Shown here: piece after piece, positions 21,475-28,935 of the stretch
Position numbering within the stretch: the first letter of the stretch is position 1
Layout of the letters: every line of letters starts with the position of its first letter
DNA from: Acholeplasmatales bacterium
GTDB taxonomy: Bacteria; Bacillota_I; Bacilli_A; Acholeplasmatales; Anaeroplasmataceae
Length of the DNA stretch: 64,000 nucleotides
Direction: 5' to 3'
Assembly: GCA_017454375.1 (NCBI GenBank)
Contig: JAFTDB010000010.1
Span: 36,992-100,991 of the forward strand
Program-made: the position numbers and the translations under genes
Notes under the pieces: model-generated
Database searches by the model: none
Told to the model about the DNA's origin: nothing
Seen by the model: the letters and a program-made list of their open reading frames with translations, nothing else

Positions 21475-22689
21475 ATGAATAAGGTTATGATACTTAATTC
21501 ATATTTTGGTCTAAAAAAATTAAAGCCTGAACAAGAAGAAATCATCGACTTGGTGATGGAGGGTAAGGATGTAATAGGGTTACTTCCTACAGGGTTTGGT
21601 AAATCTGTTACCTTTGTTATACCTGCCCTGATGCTAGAGGGAATAACAATAGTTATTACACCGCTAATATCACTTATGCAGGATCAGGTTAAGAATCTAA
21701 AGGCTAAGGGTATAAAAGCTGACTTTATATCTTCACTTTTAGATAGGTATGAAATTGATTCAGTATTTTATAGGCTACAAAGTGGTAAAATAAAAATACT
21801 ATATGTAGCTGGTGAAAGATTGTTATCACAAAAGTTCTTATATGTGATATCAAAAATAAATGTATCATTTATTGTAGTAGATGAGGCACATACTCTTTTA
21901 TGGAGTGAGGATTTTAGATATTCATTATCTAAAATATCTGATTTCGTAAAGAAAATAAAAATAAGGCCAAGACTATTAGCCTTGACCGCTACCGCAACTC
22001 CTACAACCACAGATAAGATAATTGATATATTTGGTCTTGATCATCCAAAGATAATAAAGATTAATTGTGATAGAGAAAATATATTTTATAAAATAGTTAG
22101 AACAAATAATAAAAATAAATATTTATCCAGCTATATAAAAGAGCATATAGATGAGAAAGGTATTATTTATTGTTTAACAATAAATGCCTGTGAGTGCGTA
22201 TTTTCTTTTTTATCATCACTTGGGTATGATGTATCAATTTATCATGGAAAGCTTAAAAATGAGGCAAAAAAGAAGGCGTACGAGGATTTTAAGAGTGGAA
22301 GAAGCAATTTAATTGTCTGTACAAATGCCTTTGGTATGGGAATTGATATACCAAATATTAGATTTGTAATAGAATATGATCTTCCAGCCTCAATTGAGGA
22401 TTTCTCTCAACAGACAGGTAGAGCATCTAGAGATGGTAAATATGGTGAAGGTATTATTCTTTATAGTGAACATGATATAGCCACACTTGAATATTTTATA
22501 GAAAATATTTATAATGAAGAAAAAAATGATAAGGAAATAGATAAAATAAAAAAAGAACATTATCATAAATTAGATTCAATTATTAGCTTATGTATATCTA
22601 ATCGCTGTGTACATAAAACAGTATCTAATTATTTTGGATTTGACCATAAAGGTAATTGTATGATGTGTTCAAATTGTAAGAGGAGTTAA
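21475..22689 (+). CDS. RecQ-type ATP-dependent DNA helicase, minimal form
   Basis: A superfamily 2 helicase of 404 residues. A RecQ-like Q-motif region (F11...Q20), Walker A TGFGKS (39-44), DEAH (136-139), the TATAT motif III (171-175) and the motif VI region QQTGRASRDG are visible. The C-terminus carries a RecQ-type zinc cluster (C378, C395, C398, C401, with an additional C373). The protein ends just after the zinc site, so the RQC winged helix and HRDC domain of full-length RecQ (about 600 residues) are missing. The fold predicts 3'-5' DNA unwinding in repair or recombination. The ATG at 21475 has no ribosome site; an in-frame ATG at 21487 is the alternative start. The stop abuts the SD of the next gene, so the two are probably cotranscribed. 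Confidence 0.88.
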   Translation: MNKVMILNSYFGLKKLKPEQEEIIDLVMEGKDVIGLLPTGFGKSVTFVIPALMLEGITIVITPLISLMQDQVKNLKAKGIKADFISSLLDRYEIDSVFYRLQSGKIKILYVAGERLLSQKFLYVISKINVSFIVVDEAHTLLWSEDFRYSLSKISDFVKKIKIRPRLLALTATATPTTTDKIIDIFGLDHPKIIKINCDRENIFYKIVRTNNKNKYLSSYIKEHIDEKGIIYCLTINACECVFSFLSSLGYDVSIYHGKLKNEAKKKAYEDFKSGRSNLIVCTNAFGMGIDIPNIRFVIEYDLPASIEDFSQQTGRASRDGKYGEGIILYSEHDIATLEYFIENIYNEEKNDKEIDKIKKEHYHKLDSIISLCISNRCVHKTVSNYFGFDHKGNCMMCSNCKRS

Positions 22690-22690
22690 C

Positions 22691-22936
22691 ATGAAAGAAT
22701 CAATAGTTACATTATATGGTGAGAACAATCAAGAAATAGATTTCTATGTAGATGCTGAAATAGAACTAGATGAAGAATGCTATATGGTATTAAGACCTGT
22801 TAAAGAGGATTTAGGCCTTAGTCCTGATGAAGCATTAGTTTTCAGAGTAGATTACATCGATGGTGAAAGTAATTTTGAGCTAGTAGAAGATGATGATTTA
22901 CTTAATCTAATAACTGAAGAATATAATAAGCAATAA
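22691..22936 (+). CDS. DUF1292 family protein (YrzB-like)
   Basis: A small acidic protein of 81 residues with the DUF1292 pattern: an N-terminal strand (VTLYGENNQEIDFYVDAEIEL), then YMVLRP and EALVFRV, ending in acidic residues. Members are common in Bacillota and have no established function; in many genomes they lie near alaS and the Holliday-junction resolvase gene, which is not the case here. AGGAG at 22681-22685 sets the ATG. The gene starts one base after the helicase stop, which implies one transcript, and ends in a terminator shared with the convergent gene. Confidence 0.75.
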   Translation: MKESIVTLYGENNQEIDFYVDAEIELDEECYMVLRPVKEDLGLSPDEALVFRVDYIDGESNFELVEDDDLLNLITEEYNKQ

Positions 22937-22965
22937 AAAAAGTGGATTTTGAAAATCCACTTTTT
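22937..22965. terminator. Bidirectional terminator between convergent genes
   Basis: The inverted repeat AAAAAGTGGAT / ATCCACTTTTT is flanked by A and T runs on both sides. It can therefore stop the plus-strand DUF1292 transcript and the minus-strand chain-length-protein transcript. Confidence 0.85.
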
Positions 22966-22966
22966 G

Positions 22967-24277
22967 TTATTCATTTTCTTTTGCTTCAGTATCTTTTGTT
23001 GGTTGTTTCTTAGTTGGCCATACATAATTTGGAGATAGCTTTTCTCTATCAACAATTAGGTTAACTATGAATGCAACTACGATACCAAGTACTAAGCCGA
23101 TTACAATTGTTAATACTGTTGATAATCCACCAACCTTCTTAATAGAAGAGCTTGATGTATAACCGATTGTTTCATTGCTTGCGTAAACATCTTTTGAAAC
23201 ATTTTTGTATTCTACAGTATAACCATTTAGCTTATCATAATAAGTCTTTAATGTGTTTTCAAATGCAGTCTTATCAGCACCACCATTGTTAGTTAGCTTT
23301 GTGTTGACAATTTCTAATTCCTTTTGATAATTAGAATTTTCTAAATTTAATTTAGCTAATTCAGTGTTGTATGAATCAAGTTCTAGTGTAATAGAAGTAA
23401 CTGCGTTATCTTTAACCTTTTGAAGTAATCTATCAATTTCTGCATGGATATAATCAATTGAACGAGTGTTGTTAGCAATCTCAGTAGTTAAGTGTTCCTT
23501 TTGAATGTTTAAGTCGTTCTTATGAGCATCAAAATCTAATACATAACCATATGTAGCAATTTGAGAACTTAAAACTGTAATTTGATTTGTTTTAAAATAA
23601 TCTTCGATTTCTCTTTGATAGCTTGATAATGAACGATTGTTGATATAGATATCACCATAAAGCTCAATTAGCTTATCATATGATTCTGTTAAGAATGTCT
23701 TTTGAGATTCTAGAAGTGAAATCTTAGTTTCATAAGCATCAGCTGTTGTATAAGCAGCTAAGTTACCATCATATGTTAAGCTAGAAGCTAAAGCATTTGT
23801 TTTTGTAATAGGTGTTTCAGCAACAGCCTTTACGAATGCAGCAGCTACCTTATCATTAGGGAAAAACTTTTTTAGTACTCTTAATGTATAAGTTGTTTCA
23901 CTCTTTAAATCAGCATTGCTATATTCTTTTACATTCTTGTCTAAAGAAATTGAGTTAGTTTCAATTATTTTTTGAACATCGATATTTTTGAATTCTTCAT
24001 TTGATTCCTTTACTGCAAGAAGATTAGCAGAAGAAATGATGTAGTTAACATTGTAAGAAGAACCATCAATATATTTACCATCGCTTAATGAAACTGTATC
24101 ATAAGCAAAGCTTGATTCATAATTTACTTTACTTTTATTGTAGAATAATACTATTGCTAAAAATACTACAACTGCTACAGCTAAAGTAACAATTAAGAAA
24201 AGTAGCTTTCTACCAAATCCAACCTTGAAAATAGTTCCAAGTGATATACCTTCGTCTAATTCATATTCGTCTTCCAT
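22967..24277 (-). CDS. Wzz-like polysaccharide chain-length determinant / Lyz-type membrane protein
   Basis: 436 residues with the topology of polysaccharide co-polymerases: a short acidic cytoplasmic N-terminus, TM1 at about 23-47, a long extracellular region, TM2 at about 385-409 and a cytoplasmic tail rich in Lys and Glu. The extracellular part (about 190-350) is rich in heptad-like Leu/Glu/Lys patterns and should form coiled coil. Such proteins set polymer length with a Wzy polymerase, and the next upstream gene on this strand is Wzy-like. No tyrosine-kinase domain or Tyr-rich tail is fused. AGGAGGT precedes the ATG. A promoter with a palindrome over its -35 lies just upstream. Confidence 0.7.
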   Translation of the reverse strand: MEDEYELDEGISLGTIFKVGFGRKLLFLIVTLAVAVVVFLAIVLFYNKSKVNYESSFAYDTVSLSDGKYIDGSSYNVNYIISSANLLAVKESNEEFKNIDVQKIIETNSISLDKNVKEYSNADLKSETTYTLRVLKKFFPNDKVAAAFVKAVAETPITKTNALASSLTYDGNLAAYTTADAYETKISLLESQKTFLTESYDKLIELYGDIYINNRSLSSYQREIEDYFKTNQITVLSSQIATYGYVLDFDAHKNDLNIQKEHLTTEIANNTRSIDYIHAEIDRLLQKVKDNAVTSITLELDSYNTELAKLNLENSNYQKELEIVNTKLTNNGGADKTAFENTLKTYYDKLNGYTVEYKNVSKDVYASNETIGYTSSSSIKKVGGLSTVLTIVIGLVLGIVVAFIVNLIVDREKLSPNYVWPTKKQPTKDTEAKENE

Positions 24278-24301
24278 AATAGACCTCCTAATATCGTATA
24301 A

Positions 24302-24330
24302 ATTATATTAAAATTTGACTTTATAGTCAA
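24302..24330 (-). promoter_or_regulatory. Promoter of the Wzz-like gene with a palindrome over the -35
   Basis: Read on the minus strand: TTGACT (24325-24330), a 17-base spacer and TATAAT (24302-24307), followed by AGGAGGT and ATG. The -35 lies in a perfect 9-bp inverted repeat, AATTTGACT/AGTCAAATT at 24312-24333, which could be a repressor site. It could also fold as an RNA hairpin, ending the upstream transcript weakly. Confidence 0.65.
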
Positions 24331-25769
24331 ATTATTTCAAAACCTCTTGCTCCCTTTGGCAAAGGAGATTTCTTTTCTGTTTTTAAAGATTGCCAATCAA
24401 TTTGTGTTCTATCGTAGATTTTACTATCAATACAAGCAAGTATTACACATAGTGGCAACATATAATAATACATGTAGTAGCTATTATCAATCATACCATA
24501 GGCATCAATGAATAATGAGCCAATTCCTATGATGACCATAAATCTCTTATTTGTAAAAATCATGTTTGAATAATGACTTGCAAAATGCCATCCTAAGAAG
24601 AAGAGACCGATAATACCACCCATAGCCATTGTTTCAAAGAATGTTGAATGATATGCTACCCAGCCTGGTTGATTTCCGTAGGCAGAACCAACATCTGTAA
24701 TCTCTGCGACTATACCTGGTCCAAAGGCAATTGTTTTTGGACTTTGGTTAAATAATTCATATGCCCTCTTCCATAAGACAACTCTACCATTATCATCAAG
24801 GTCTCTAACAAAGACCTTTTCAATTATATCGTTATAGAACTTAATTGAATCATTACCAAAGATAGCAATGGTTATTAATAAAATTGAAAAGAAGTATACA
24901 ATAAAATTGAAATATTTGAATTTTTCTTTAGATAAAATGAATGTAACAATATATAAAACAATTGTTTCACTAAAACCACATAGATAAGATCCTCTAGATG
25001 TAGTTAGGATAATACCGGCAATAGAGATGACTATCTTTAGGTTATGTAAAAACATTATTCTAGCTTGTGATGCTTTACTAATTAGATAGAAGGAGAAAGG
25101 TATTGATAAACAAATCATAATACCAGCCTCATTACATAAGCCCCATCCTAGGTAATACCACATGTTTAATAACTCTTCAATTGGTGGCTTAATCTCATAT
25201 ACCTTGATAATACATTGGCATGCAACTAGTACGCCAAGATAAGACATTGTTGTAGCTAGGATATCTAAGCTACCCTTTTTAATGCCATTTACTATAACAA
25301 CGTAGTAAACGAGATATAATAGGTTTGCAAAATAAATGTAATATAATGCATATTCGACAGTTATCGCTGTCCAGAATATTGGAATTATTTGTGATATTGA
25401 TAATCCCAGAAGTGGAATGAATGATTTCATCTTTTTTAGATGTATTCCCGATTTTATCGTGAAATATACTAAGCAGAGCACGACATCCGCTACTAGGTAA
25501 ATTATTATTTTTGGAACCTCGTTATTGGCAAATCCAAAATTAATGTTGAAGAGGAAGAAAATTAAAATAGGAATTGCATATTTTAAATCATCTAAGAAGA
25601 CTACAACCAAAAATAAAGCTCCCAAGAAGATTTCTAGTCCCAGCATAGAATTGAATTTCCAGCAGATGACTGTGATAGCCGCAAAGATAGCGACATAAAT
25701 CTCATTAAAGAACTTTTTATGAGCTAAATATTCAAATTTAAATCTGATATTGTTCAACAATTTAGTCAT
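24327..25769 (-). CDS. O-antigen ligase / Wzy-like polysaccharide polymerase, multipass membrane protein
   Basis: 480 residues with about 11 hydrophobic helices and a larger extracytoplasmic loop late in the sequence (about 310-375), the layout of the Wzy_C/O-antigen ligase family. TTSRGSYLCG matches the family's SRG-x-x-x-G motif after a central helix. It probably polymerises or ligates surface polysaccharide units, with the adjacent Wzz-like protein controlling length. No glycosyltransferase genes are adjacent. The last residues (SPLPKGARGF and a few more) are coded by a palindromic CTCC-CTTT element and look like an acquired tail. The ATG lacks a clear SD and sits 8 bases after a TATAAT, so leaderless translation is possible. 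Confidence 0.7.
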   Translation of the reverse strand: MTKLLNNIRFKFEYLAHKKFFNEIYVAIFAAITVICWKFNSMLGLEIFLGALFLVVVFLDDLKYAIPILIFFLFNINFGFANNEVPKIIIYLVADVVLCLVYFTIKSGIHLKKMKSFIPLLGLSISQIIPIFWTAITVEYALYYIYFANLLYLVYYVVIVNGIKKGSLDILATTMSYLGVLVACQCIIKVYEIKPPIEELLNMWYYLGWGLCNEAGIMICLSIPFSFYLISKASQARIMFLHNLKIVISIAGIILTTSRGSYLCGFSETIVLYIVTFILSKEKFKYFNFIVYFFSILLITIAIFGNDSIKFYNDIIEKVFVRDLDDNGRVVLWKRAYELFNQSPKTIAFGPGIVAEITDVGSAYGNQPGWVAYHSTFFETMAMGGIIGLFFLGWHFASHYSNMIFTNKRFMVIIGIGSLFIDAYGMIDNSYYMYYYMLPLCVILACIDSKIYDRTQIDWQSLKTEKKSPLPKGARGFEII

Positions 25770-25777
25770 ATTATCTT

Positions 25778-25783
25778 ATTATA
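25778..25783 (-). promoter_or_regulatory. Probable -10 element (TATAAT) close to the Wzy-like gene start
   Basis: Minus-strand TATAAT ends 8 bases before the ATG. It is embedded in the inverted repeat TTATAGTTTACTATAA. No good -35 was found at 16-18 bases. If it is used, the mRNA would have almost no leader. Confidence 0.4.
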
Positions 25784-25870
25784 GTAAACTATAATAGCCC
25801 CTTTAAAAAATCTATTTTAATATACAACAATATATGTTTTTTTGCAAATGTTTTATTATTTCTAGATAAT

Positions 25871-25898
25871 AAAAAAGAGACAATTAATCCATTGTCCC
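25871..25898 (-). terminator. Terminator of the glutathione peroxidase-regulator operon
   Basis: On the minus strand GGGACAAT pairs with ATTGTCTC (one G-U pair) around a 6-base loop, followed by six T. The TAA stop of the regulator gene overlaps the loop and 3' arm. Confidence 0.8.
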
Positions 25899-26315
25899 TA
25901 ATAATTTATACAAGATAGAATATAAGAATTTGGCTTCATCCTCAGTTAATTTGACACAGCTAGTCATTTTTTGAGGAATTTTAGAAGCTTTTTCTCTTAA
26001 CTTTAATCCTTTTTCTGTAATCTTAACGTCTAATACACGTTCATCATCTTTAGATCTAGTTCTAGTGATGTATTCCTTAGCCTCAAGCTGCTTAAGAAGT
26101 GGTGTTAATGTACCAGAATCTAGGTATAGCTTTTTACCTAAATCTTTAACATTAATTTCATTTTCACTCCATAATACCATCATAGTAATATATTGAGTAT
26201 AGGTAAGATTTATTTCATCTAAATATGGTCTATAATGACGTACGATTTCCTTTGCACAAGCGTATAAAGGAAAGCATAATTGATTTTCAAGCTTTAATTC
26301 TTCGTATTTTTTCAT
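25884..26315 (-). CDS. MarR/OhrR-family redox-sensing transcriptional repressor
   Basis: 143 residues with the winged-helix MarR fold. The N-terminus ENQLCFPLYACAKEI matches OhrR, with Cys14 in the position of the peroxide-reactive Cys15 of Bacillus OhrR. The recognition helix region reads LYLDSGTLTPLLKQLE and the wing RSKDDERVLDVKITEKG, both typical of OhrR. Its start overlaps the glutathione peroxidase stop by four bases (ATGA), giving one bicistronic unit. Two OhrR-type inverted repeats sit over the operon promoter, so autoregulated induction by organic peroxide is the natural inference. Confidence 0.88.
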   Translation of the reverse strand: MKKYEELKLENQLCFPLYACAKEIVRHYRPYLDEINLTYTQYITMMVLWSENEINVKDLGKKLYLDSGTLTPLLKQLEAKEYITRTRSKDDERVLDVKITEKGLKLREKASKIPQKMTSCVKLTEDEAKFLYSILYKLLGTMD

Positions 26316-26788
26316 TTCAATAATTCCGCAATTTTCTTTTCAATTTTTTCTGGTTTAGTAGTAGGAGCATATCTCTTTACGATATTACCATCCTTATCTA
26401 CTAAGAATTTAGTGAAGTTCCATTTAATTCTCTTACCTAAGAAGCCACGCTTTTGACTCTTAAGATATTTATAAAGAGGAAGTGCATCCTTACCATTAAC
26501 TTTAATCTTAGAAAATTGTTTAAATGTTACTTTATATCTTAATGAACAAAACTCATGAATTTCACTATCGCTACCTGGAGCTTGATTTAGAAATTGGTTA
26601 CAAGGGAAATCTAGGATTTCAAAGTCTTGATCTTTATATTTTTGATATAATTCCTCTAAGCCTTTATATTGAGGAGTAAAGCCACATCCAGTAGCTGTAT
26701 TAACAATTAATAGAACTTTTCCTTTATAATCATTTAAATTGACATCTTGTTTTTTGTTATCTACTACAACATAATCATAAACTGACAT
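26312..26788 (-). CDS. Glutathione peroxidase family thiol peroxidase
   Basis: 158 residues, typical for bacterial Cys-type GPx. The peroxidatic Cys35 lies in NTATGCGFTPQY, the catalytic tetrad partners are Q65 (FPCNQF), W123 and N124 (WNFTKF), and Cys81 (EFCSLRY) fits the resolving cysteine. It should reduce hydrogen peroxide and alkyl hydroperoxides in the cytoplasm, in this family usually with thioredoxin rather than glutathione. AAGGAGG at 26796-26802 sets the start. It is the first gene of an operon with an OhrR-like regulator, in the place where ohrA often stands. Confidence 0.92.
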   Translation of the reverse strand: MSVYDYVVVDNKKQDVNLNDYKGKVLLIVNTATGCGFTPQYKGLEELYQKYKDQDFEILDFPCNQFLNQAPGSDSEIHEFCSLRYKVTFKQFSKIKVNGKDALPLYKYLKSQKRGFLGKRIKWNFTKFLVDKDGNIVKRYAPTTKPEKIEKKIAELLK

Positions 26789-26806
26789 AATTAATCCTCC
26801 TTGTTA

Positions 26807-26836
26807 TAAAATTAAATTGAATACAATTAAATTATA
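26807..26836 (-). promoter_or_regulatory. OhrR-type operator: two tandem 15-bp inverted repeats
   Basis: On the plus strand TACAATTAAATTATA (26822-26836) differs at one position from the Bacillus OhrR half-operator TACAATTAAATTGTA as I recall it. The adjacent TAAAATTAAATTGAA (26807-26821) is a second, weaker copy. The upper copy covers the -10 of the peroxidase promoter and the lower copy the start of the transcript, so occupancy would block transcription. Confidence 0.75.
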
Positions 26837-26859
26837 TACATTTATTATAATAGTGTCAA
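26831..26859 (-). promoter_or_regulatory. Promoter of the glutathione peroxidase-regulator operon
   Basis: Minus strand TTGACA (26854-26859), a 17-base spacer and TATAAT (26831-26836), a full consensus sigma-A type promoter. It is divergent from the next promoter; the two -35 boxes are 8 bases apart. Confidence 0.88.
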
Positions 26860-26867
26860 CATTTTTC

Positions 26868-26896
26868 TTGAATAAATTATTTAAAATCTATATAAT
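26868..26896 (+). promoter_or_regulatory. Promoter of the EIIB-like/HPr operon
   Basis: TTGAAT (26868-26873), a 17-base spacer, TATAAT (26891-26896). The start of transcription would be near 26903, after which the SD and ATG follow closely. Confidence 0.8.
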
Positions 26897-26921
26897 AGAT
26901 TTATGAAAGAAGGTGCTTTTG

Positions 26922-27269
26922 ATGCCTGATTATGTTTACATAATAATTGCGTGCGTAGCTGCCGTAGTAGCAGTAGCCGCAATCGTAATAATTTTCTTAT
27001 GTGTAAAAAAGAAAAGAGAACCAAAAATCATCGTTGATGAAACATTTGTTAATAACCTAGTTGAATATTTAGGTGATATAAAAAATGTAAAAGAAGTCAA
27101 CGTTGATAATGGTAGATTAAAAATAGAAGTTAATGATTTAGATTTAGTAAAATTAGATGAGATTAAATCTCTTGCCTTAAACGGAATCTTTGTTACTGGC
27201 AATGTGATTAAAATCTTATTCAAATATGATTCTGAAACTATTAAGAAAGCAATTAATTCAAGATTATAG
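26922..27269 (+). CDS. Membrane-anchored orphan PTS EIIB-like protein without the phosphorylated Cys
   Basis: 115 residues: one N-terminal transmembrane helix (about 5-28), a KKKR stop-transfer stretch, then a domain resembling the glucose-family EIIB (PF00367), seen in LVEYLGDIKNVKEV, GRLKIEV and FVTGNVIKILF. The family's phosphorylated Cys in C-I-T-R-L-R is replaced here by Asp62 (DNGRLK), so phosphotransfer is unlikely and a regulatory or binding role is inferred. ATG 26922 is favoured by AGAAGG six to eight bases upstream; an upstream GTG at 26913 lies inside that SD. HPr follows 8 bases downstream on the same transcript. Confidence 0.65.
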   Translation: MPDYVYIIIACVAAVVAVAAIVIIFLCVKKKREPKIIVDETFVNNLVEYLGDIKNVKEVNVDNGRLKIEVNDLDLVKLDEIKSLALNGIFVTGNVIKILFKYDSETIKKAINSRL

Positions 27270-27277
27270 GTGGTAAT

Positions 27278-27550
27278 ATGGTAAAAAAGAGTTTTAAAGT
27301 AACTAATGAAAATGGTATACATGCTCGTCCTGCAACTACACTTGTTAATGAGGCAATGAGATATGACTCTGATATAACTTTAACTGCTTTAAAAAAGACA
27401 ATTGATCTAAAGTCAATTATGGGTGTGATGTCACTTGGTATTTATACAGGTGTTACAATTGAAATTAAAGCAAGTGGTCATGATGAGGAAGAAGCAATTG
27501 AAGGCTTAAAGAACAAGATTATTGAACTAGGATTAGCTAGAGAGATTTAA
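27278..27550 (+). CDS. ptsH: HPr phosphocarrier protein (PTS)
   Basis: 90 residues, the usual HPr size. The active-site His15 lies in GIHARPA and the regulatory Ser46 in the stretch KSIMGVMSLGI, as in Bacillota where HPr kinase phosphorylates Ser46 for catabolite control. It passes phosphate from enzyme I to EIIA proteins of sugar transporters. AGGTGG precedes the ATG. It is cotranscribed with a membrane-bound EIIB-like protein rather than with ptsI. Because no PTS transporter is next to it, a specialised HPr paralogue (Crh-like) was considered, but the intact His15 favours true HPr. Confidence 0.88.
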   Translation: MVKKSFKVTNENGIHARPATTLVNEAMRYDSDITLTALKKTIDLKSIMGVMSLGIYTGVTIEIKASGHDEEEAIEGLKNKIIELGLAREI

Positions 27551-27556
27551 AAATGT

Positions 27557-27578
27557 GGCTGTGGAATCACAGCCTTTA
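27557..27578 (+). terminator. Hairpin terminator after HPr
   Basis: GGCTGTG-GAAT-CACAGCC, a perfect 7-bp GC-rich stem, is followed by TTTAATTTT. The T tract is interrupted, so some readthrough into pepV is likely. Confidence 0.6.
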
Positions 27579-27593
27579 ATTTTAGGAGAAATT

Positions 27594-28934
27594 ATGTTTA
27601 AAGATAAATATTTAGAAGATTATAAAGAATATGCATTAGAATTACTTAAAAATGTTATTTCTTATCCATCAGTATTAGATGAATATAAAGAGAATAGCGA
27701 TGCCCCATTTGGTAAAGCAAATAAGGAAGCATTAAACTATATCCTTTCTGTTGGTGAAAAAGATGGATTTGAAATTCTAAATTCTGATAATTATGCTGGT
27801 CATATCGGCTTTGGTAGTGGTGAGGTATTTGCCTTACTTGCCCACCTTGATGTTGTACCTGTTACAAAAAGTGAATGGGTAAGTGATCCATTTACATTAG
27901 CTAAAAGAGATGGTAAATTCTATGCTCGTGGAGTAATGGATGATAAGGGACCACTTATCGCCACATATATTGCCATGAAGATGCTAAAGGATGAAGGATT
28001 TAAACCAAGTAAGAATGTAAGATTGATTATGGGCTGTGATGAGGAATCAGGCTCACGCTGCTTAGATCATTACTACAAACATATTGGAAAGCCTAAAATT
28101 GGTTTTTCTCCAGATGCTGAATTCCCACTAATCAATGGTGAAAAGGGTATGTGCAGCTATGATGTAATGGTTAGTGATAATCTAATTAAGAGATTCACTT
28201 CAGGTGAACGCTATAATATGGTACCTTCATATGCTGAAATGGAGTTGGATAAGGATTATTCTAAGGAATTCAATAAGTATTTATTTGATAATAAGTTAAC
28301 AGGTAAATATGAAGATGGTATCTATAAGGTATATGGTCTTGCTGCGCACGCAATGTGTCCTGAAAAAGGTATCAATGCGGCTTGGCTACTTTTTGAATTC
28401 TTAAATCAATATACAGATTCTAAGCTTGCTAAATTTGTATCTAAATATTATGTAGATGATACAAAAGGTAAGAAGCTTGGATACAATGATTATGATGAGG
28501 AAATGAAGGATTTAACATCTAATTTCGCAGTTGTAAGAATAGAAGATCATAAAGGTAAATTTGGTGTAAATTGCCGTGTTCCAAAGGATGAAGATTTCAA
28601 TTTAATTAATGAATGTGTAGCTAAGGCTACAGCTGAATTTGGTTATACACATAAGATGCTATATACATCAGAACGTCATTTTGTTCCATCAAATAACCCA
28701 CTTGTTGAAACATTAATGAATATTTATAAAGAGGTTAGTGGTGATAAGTATGCTAAACCATTCTCAATTGGTGGTGGTACATACGCCCGTGAGCTAGAGT
28801 GTGGTGTAGCTTTTGGACCATTATTCCCAGGACGTGAGGATGTATGCCATATCGCTAATGAATATATGTATGAAGAAGATTTTGATAAATTAGTTGAGAT
28901 TTATTATAAATCTATTAAGGAGTTAACAAAATAA
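27594..28934 (+). CDS. pepV: M20 family dipeptidase PepV
   Basis: 446 residues of the M20/M25/M40 metallopeptidase family, PepV type (usually about 470). Zinc ligand motifs are visible: H84 in AHLDVVP, D117 in the ARGVMDDKGP segment, and the EE pair 150-151 in CDEESG. It should cleave dipeptides in the cytoplasm, releasing amino acids from imported peptides. AGGAG at 27584-27588 selects ATG 27594; an upstream in-frame GTG at 27555 would begin inside the terminator stem and is unlikely. trmB starts two bases after its stop. Confidence 0.9.
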   Translation: MFKDKYLEDYKEYALELLKNVISYPSVLDEYKENSDAPFGKANKEALNYILSVGEKDGFEILNSDNYAGHIGFGSGEVFALLAHLDVVPVTKSEWVSDPFTLAKRDGKFYARGVMDDKGPLIATYIAMKMLKDEGFKPSKNVRLIMGCDEESGSRCLDHYYKHIGKPKIGFSPDAEFPLINGEKGMCSYDVMVSDNLIKRFTSGERYNMVPSYAEMELDKDYSKEFNKYLFDNKLTGKYEDGIYKVYGLAAHAMCPEKGINAAWLLFEFLNQYTDSKLAKFVSKYYVDDTKGKKLGYNDYDEEMKDLTSNFAVVRIEDHKGKFGVNCRVPKDEDFNLINECVAKATAEFGYTHKMLYTSERHFVPSNNPLVETLMNIYKEVSGDKYAKPFSIGGGTYARELECGVAFGPLFPGREDVCHIANEYMYEEDFDKLVEIYYKSIKELTK

Positions 28935-28935
28935 T

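Noticed and set aside
26936..27322. 128-codon frame opposite the EIIB-like gene
   Set aside because: It is antisense to a gene with promoter, SD and recognisable domain, and has no SD of its own.
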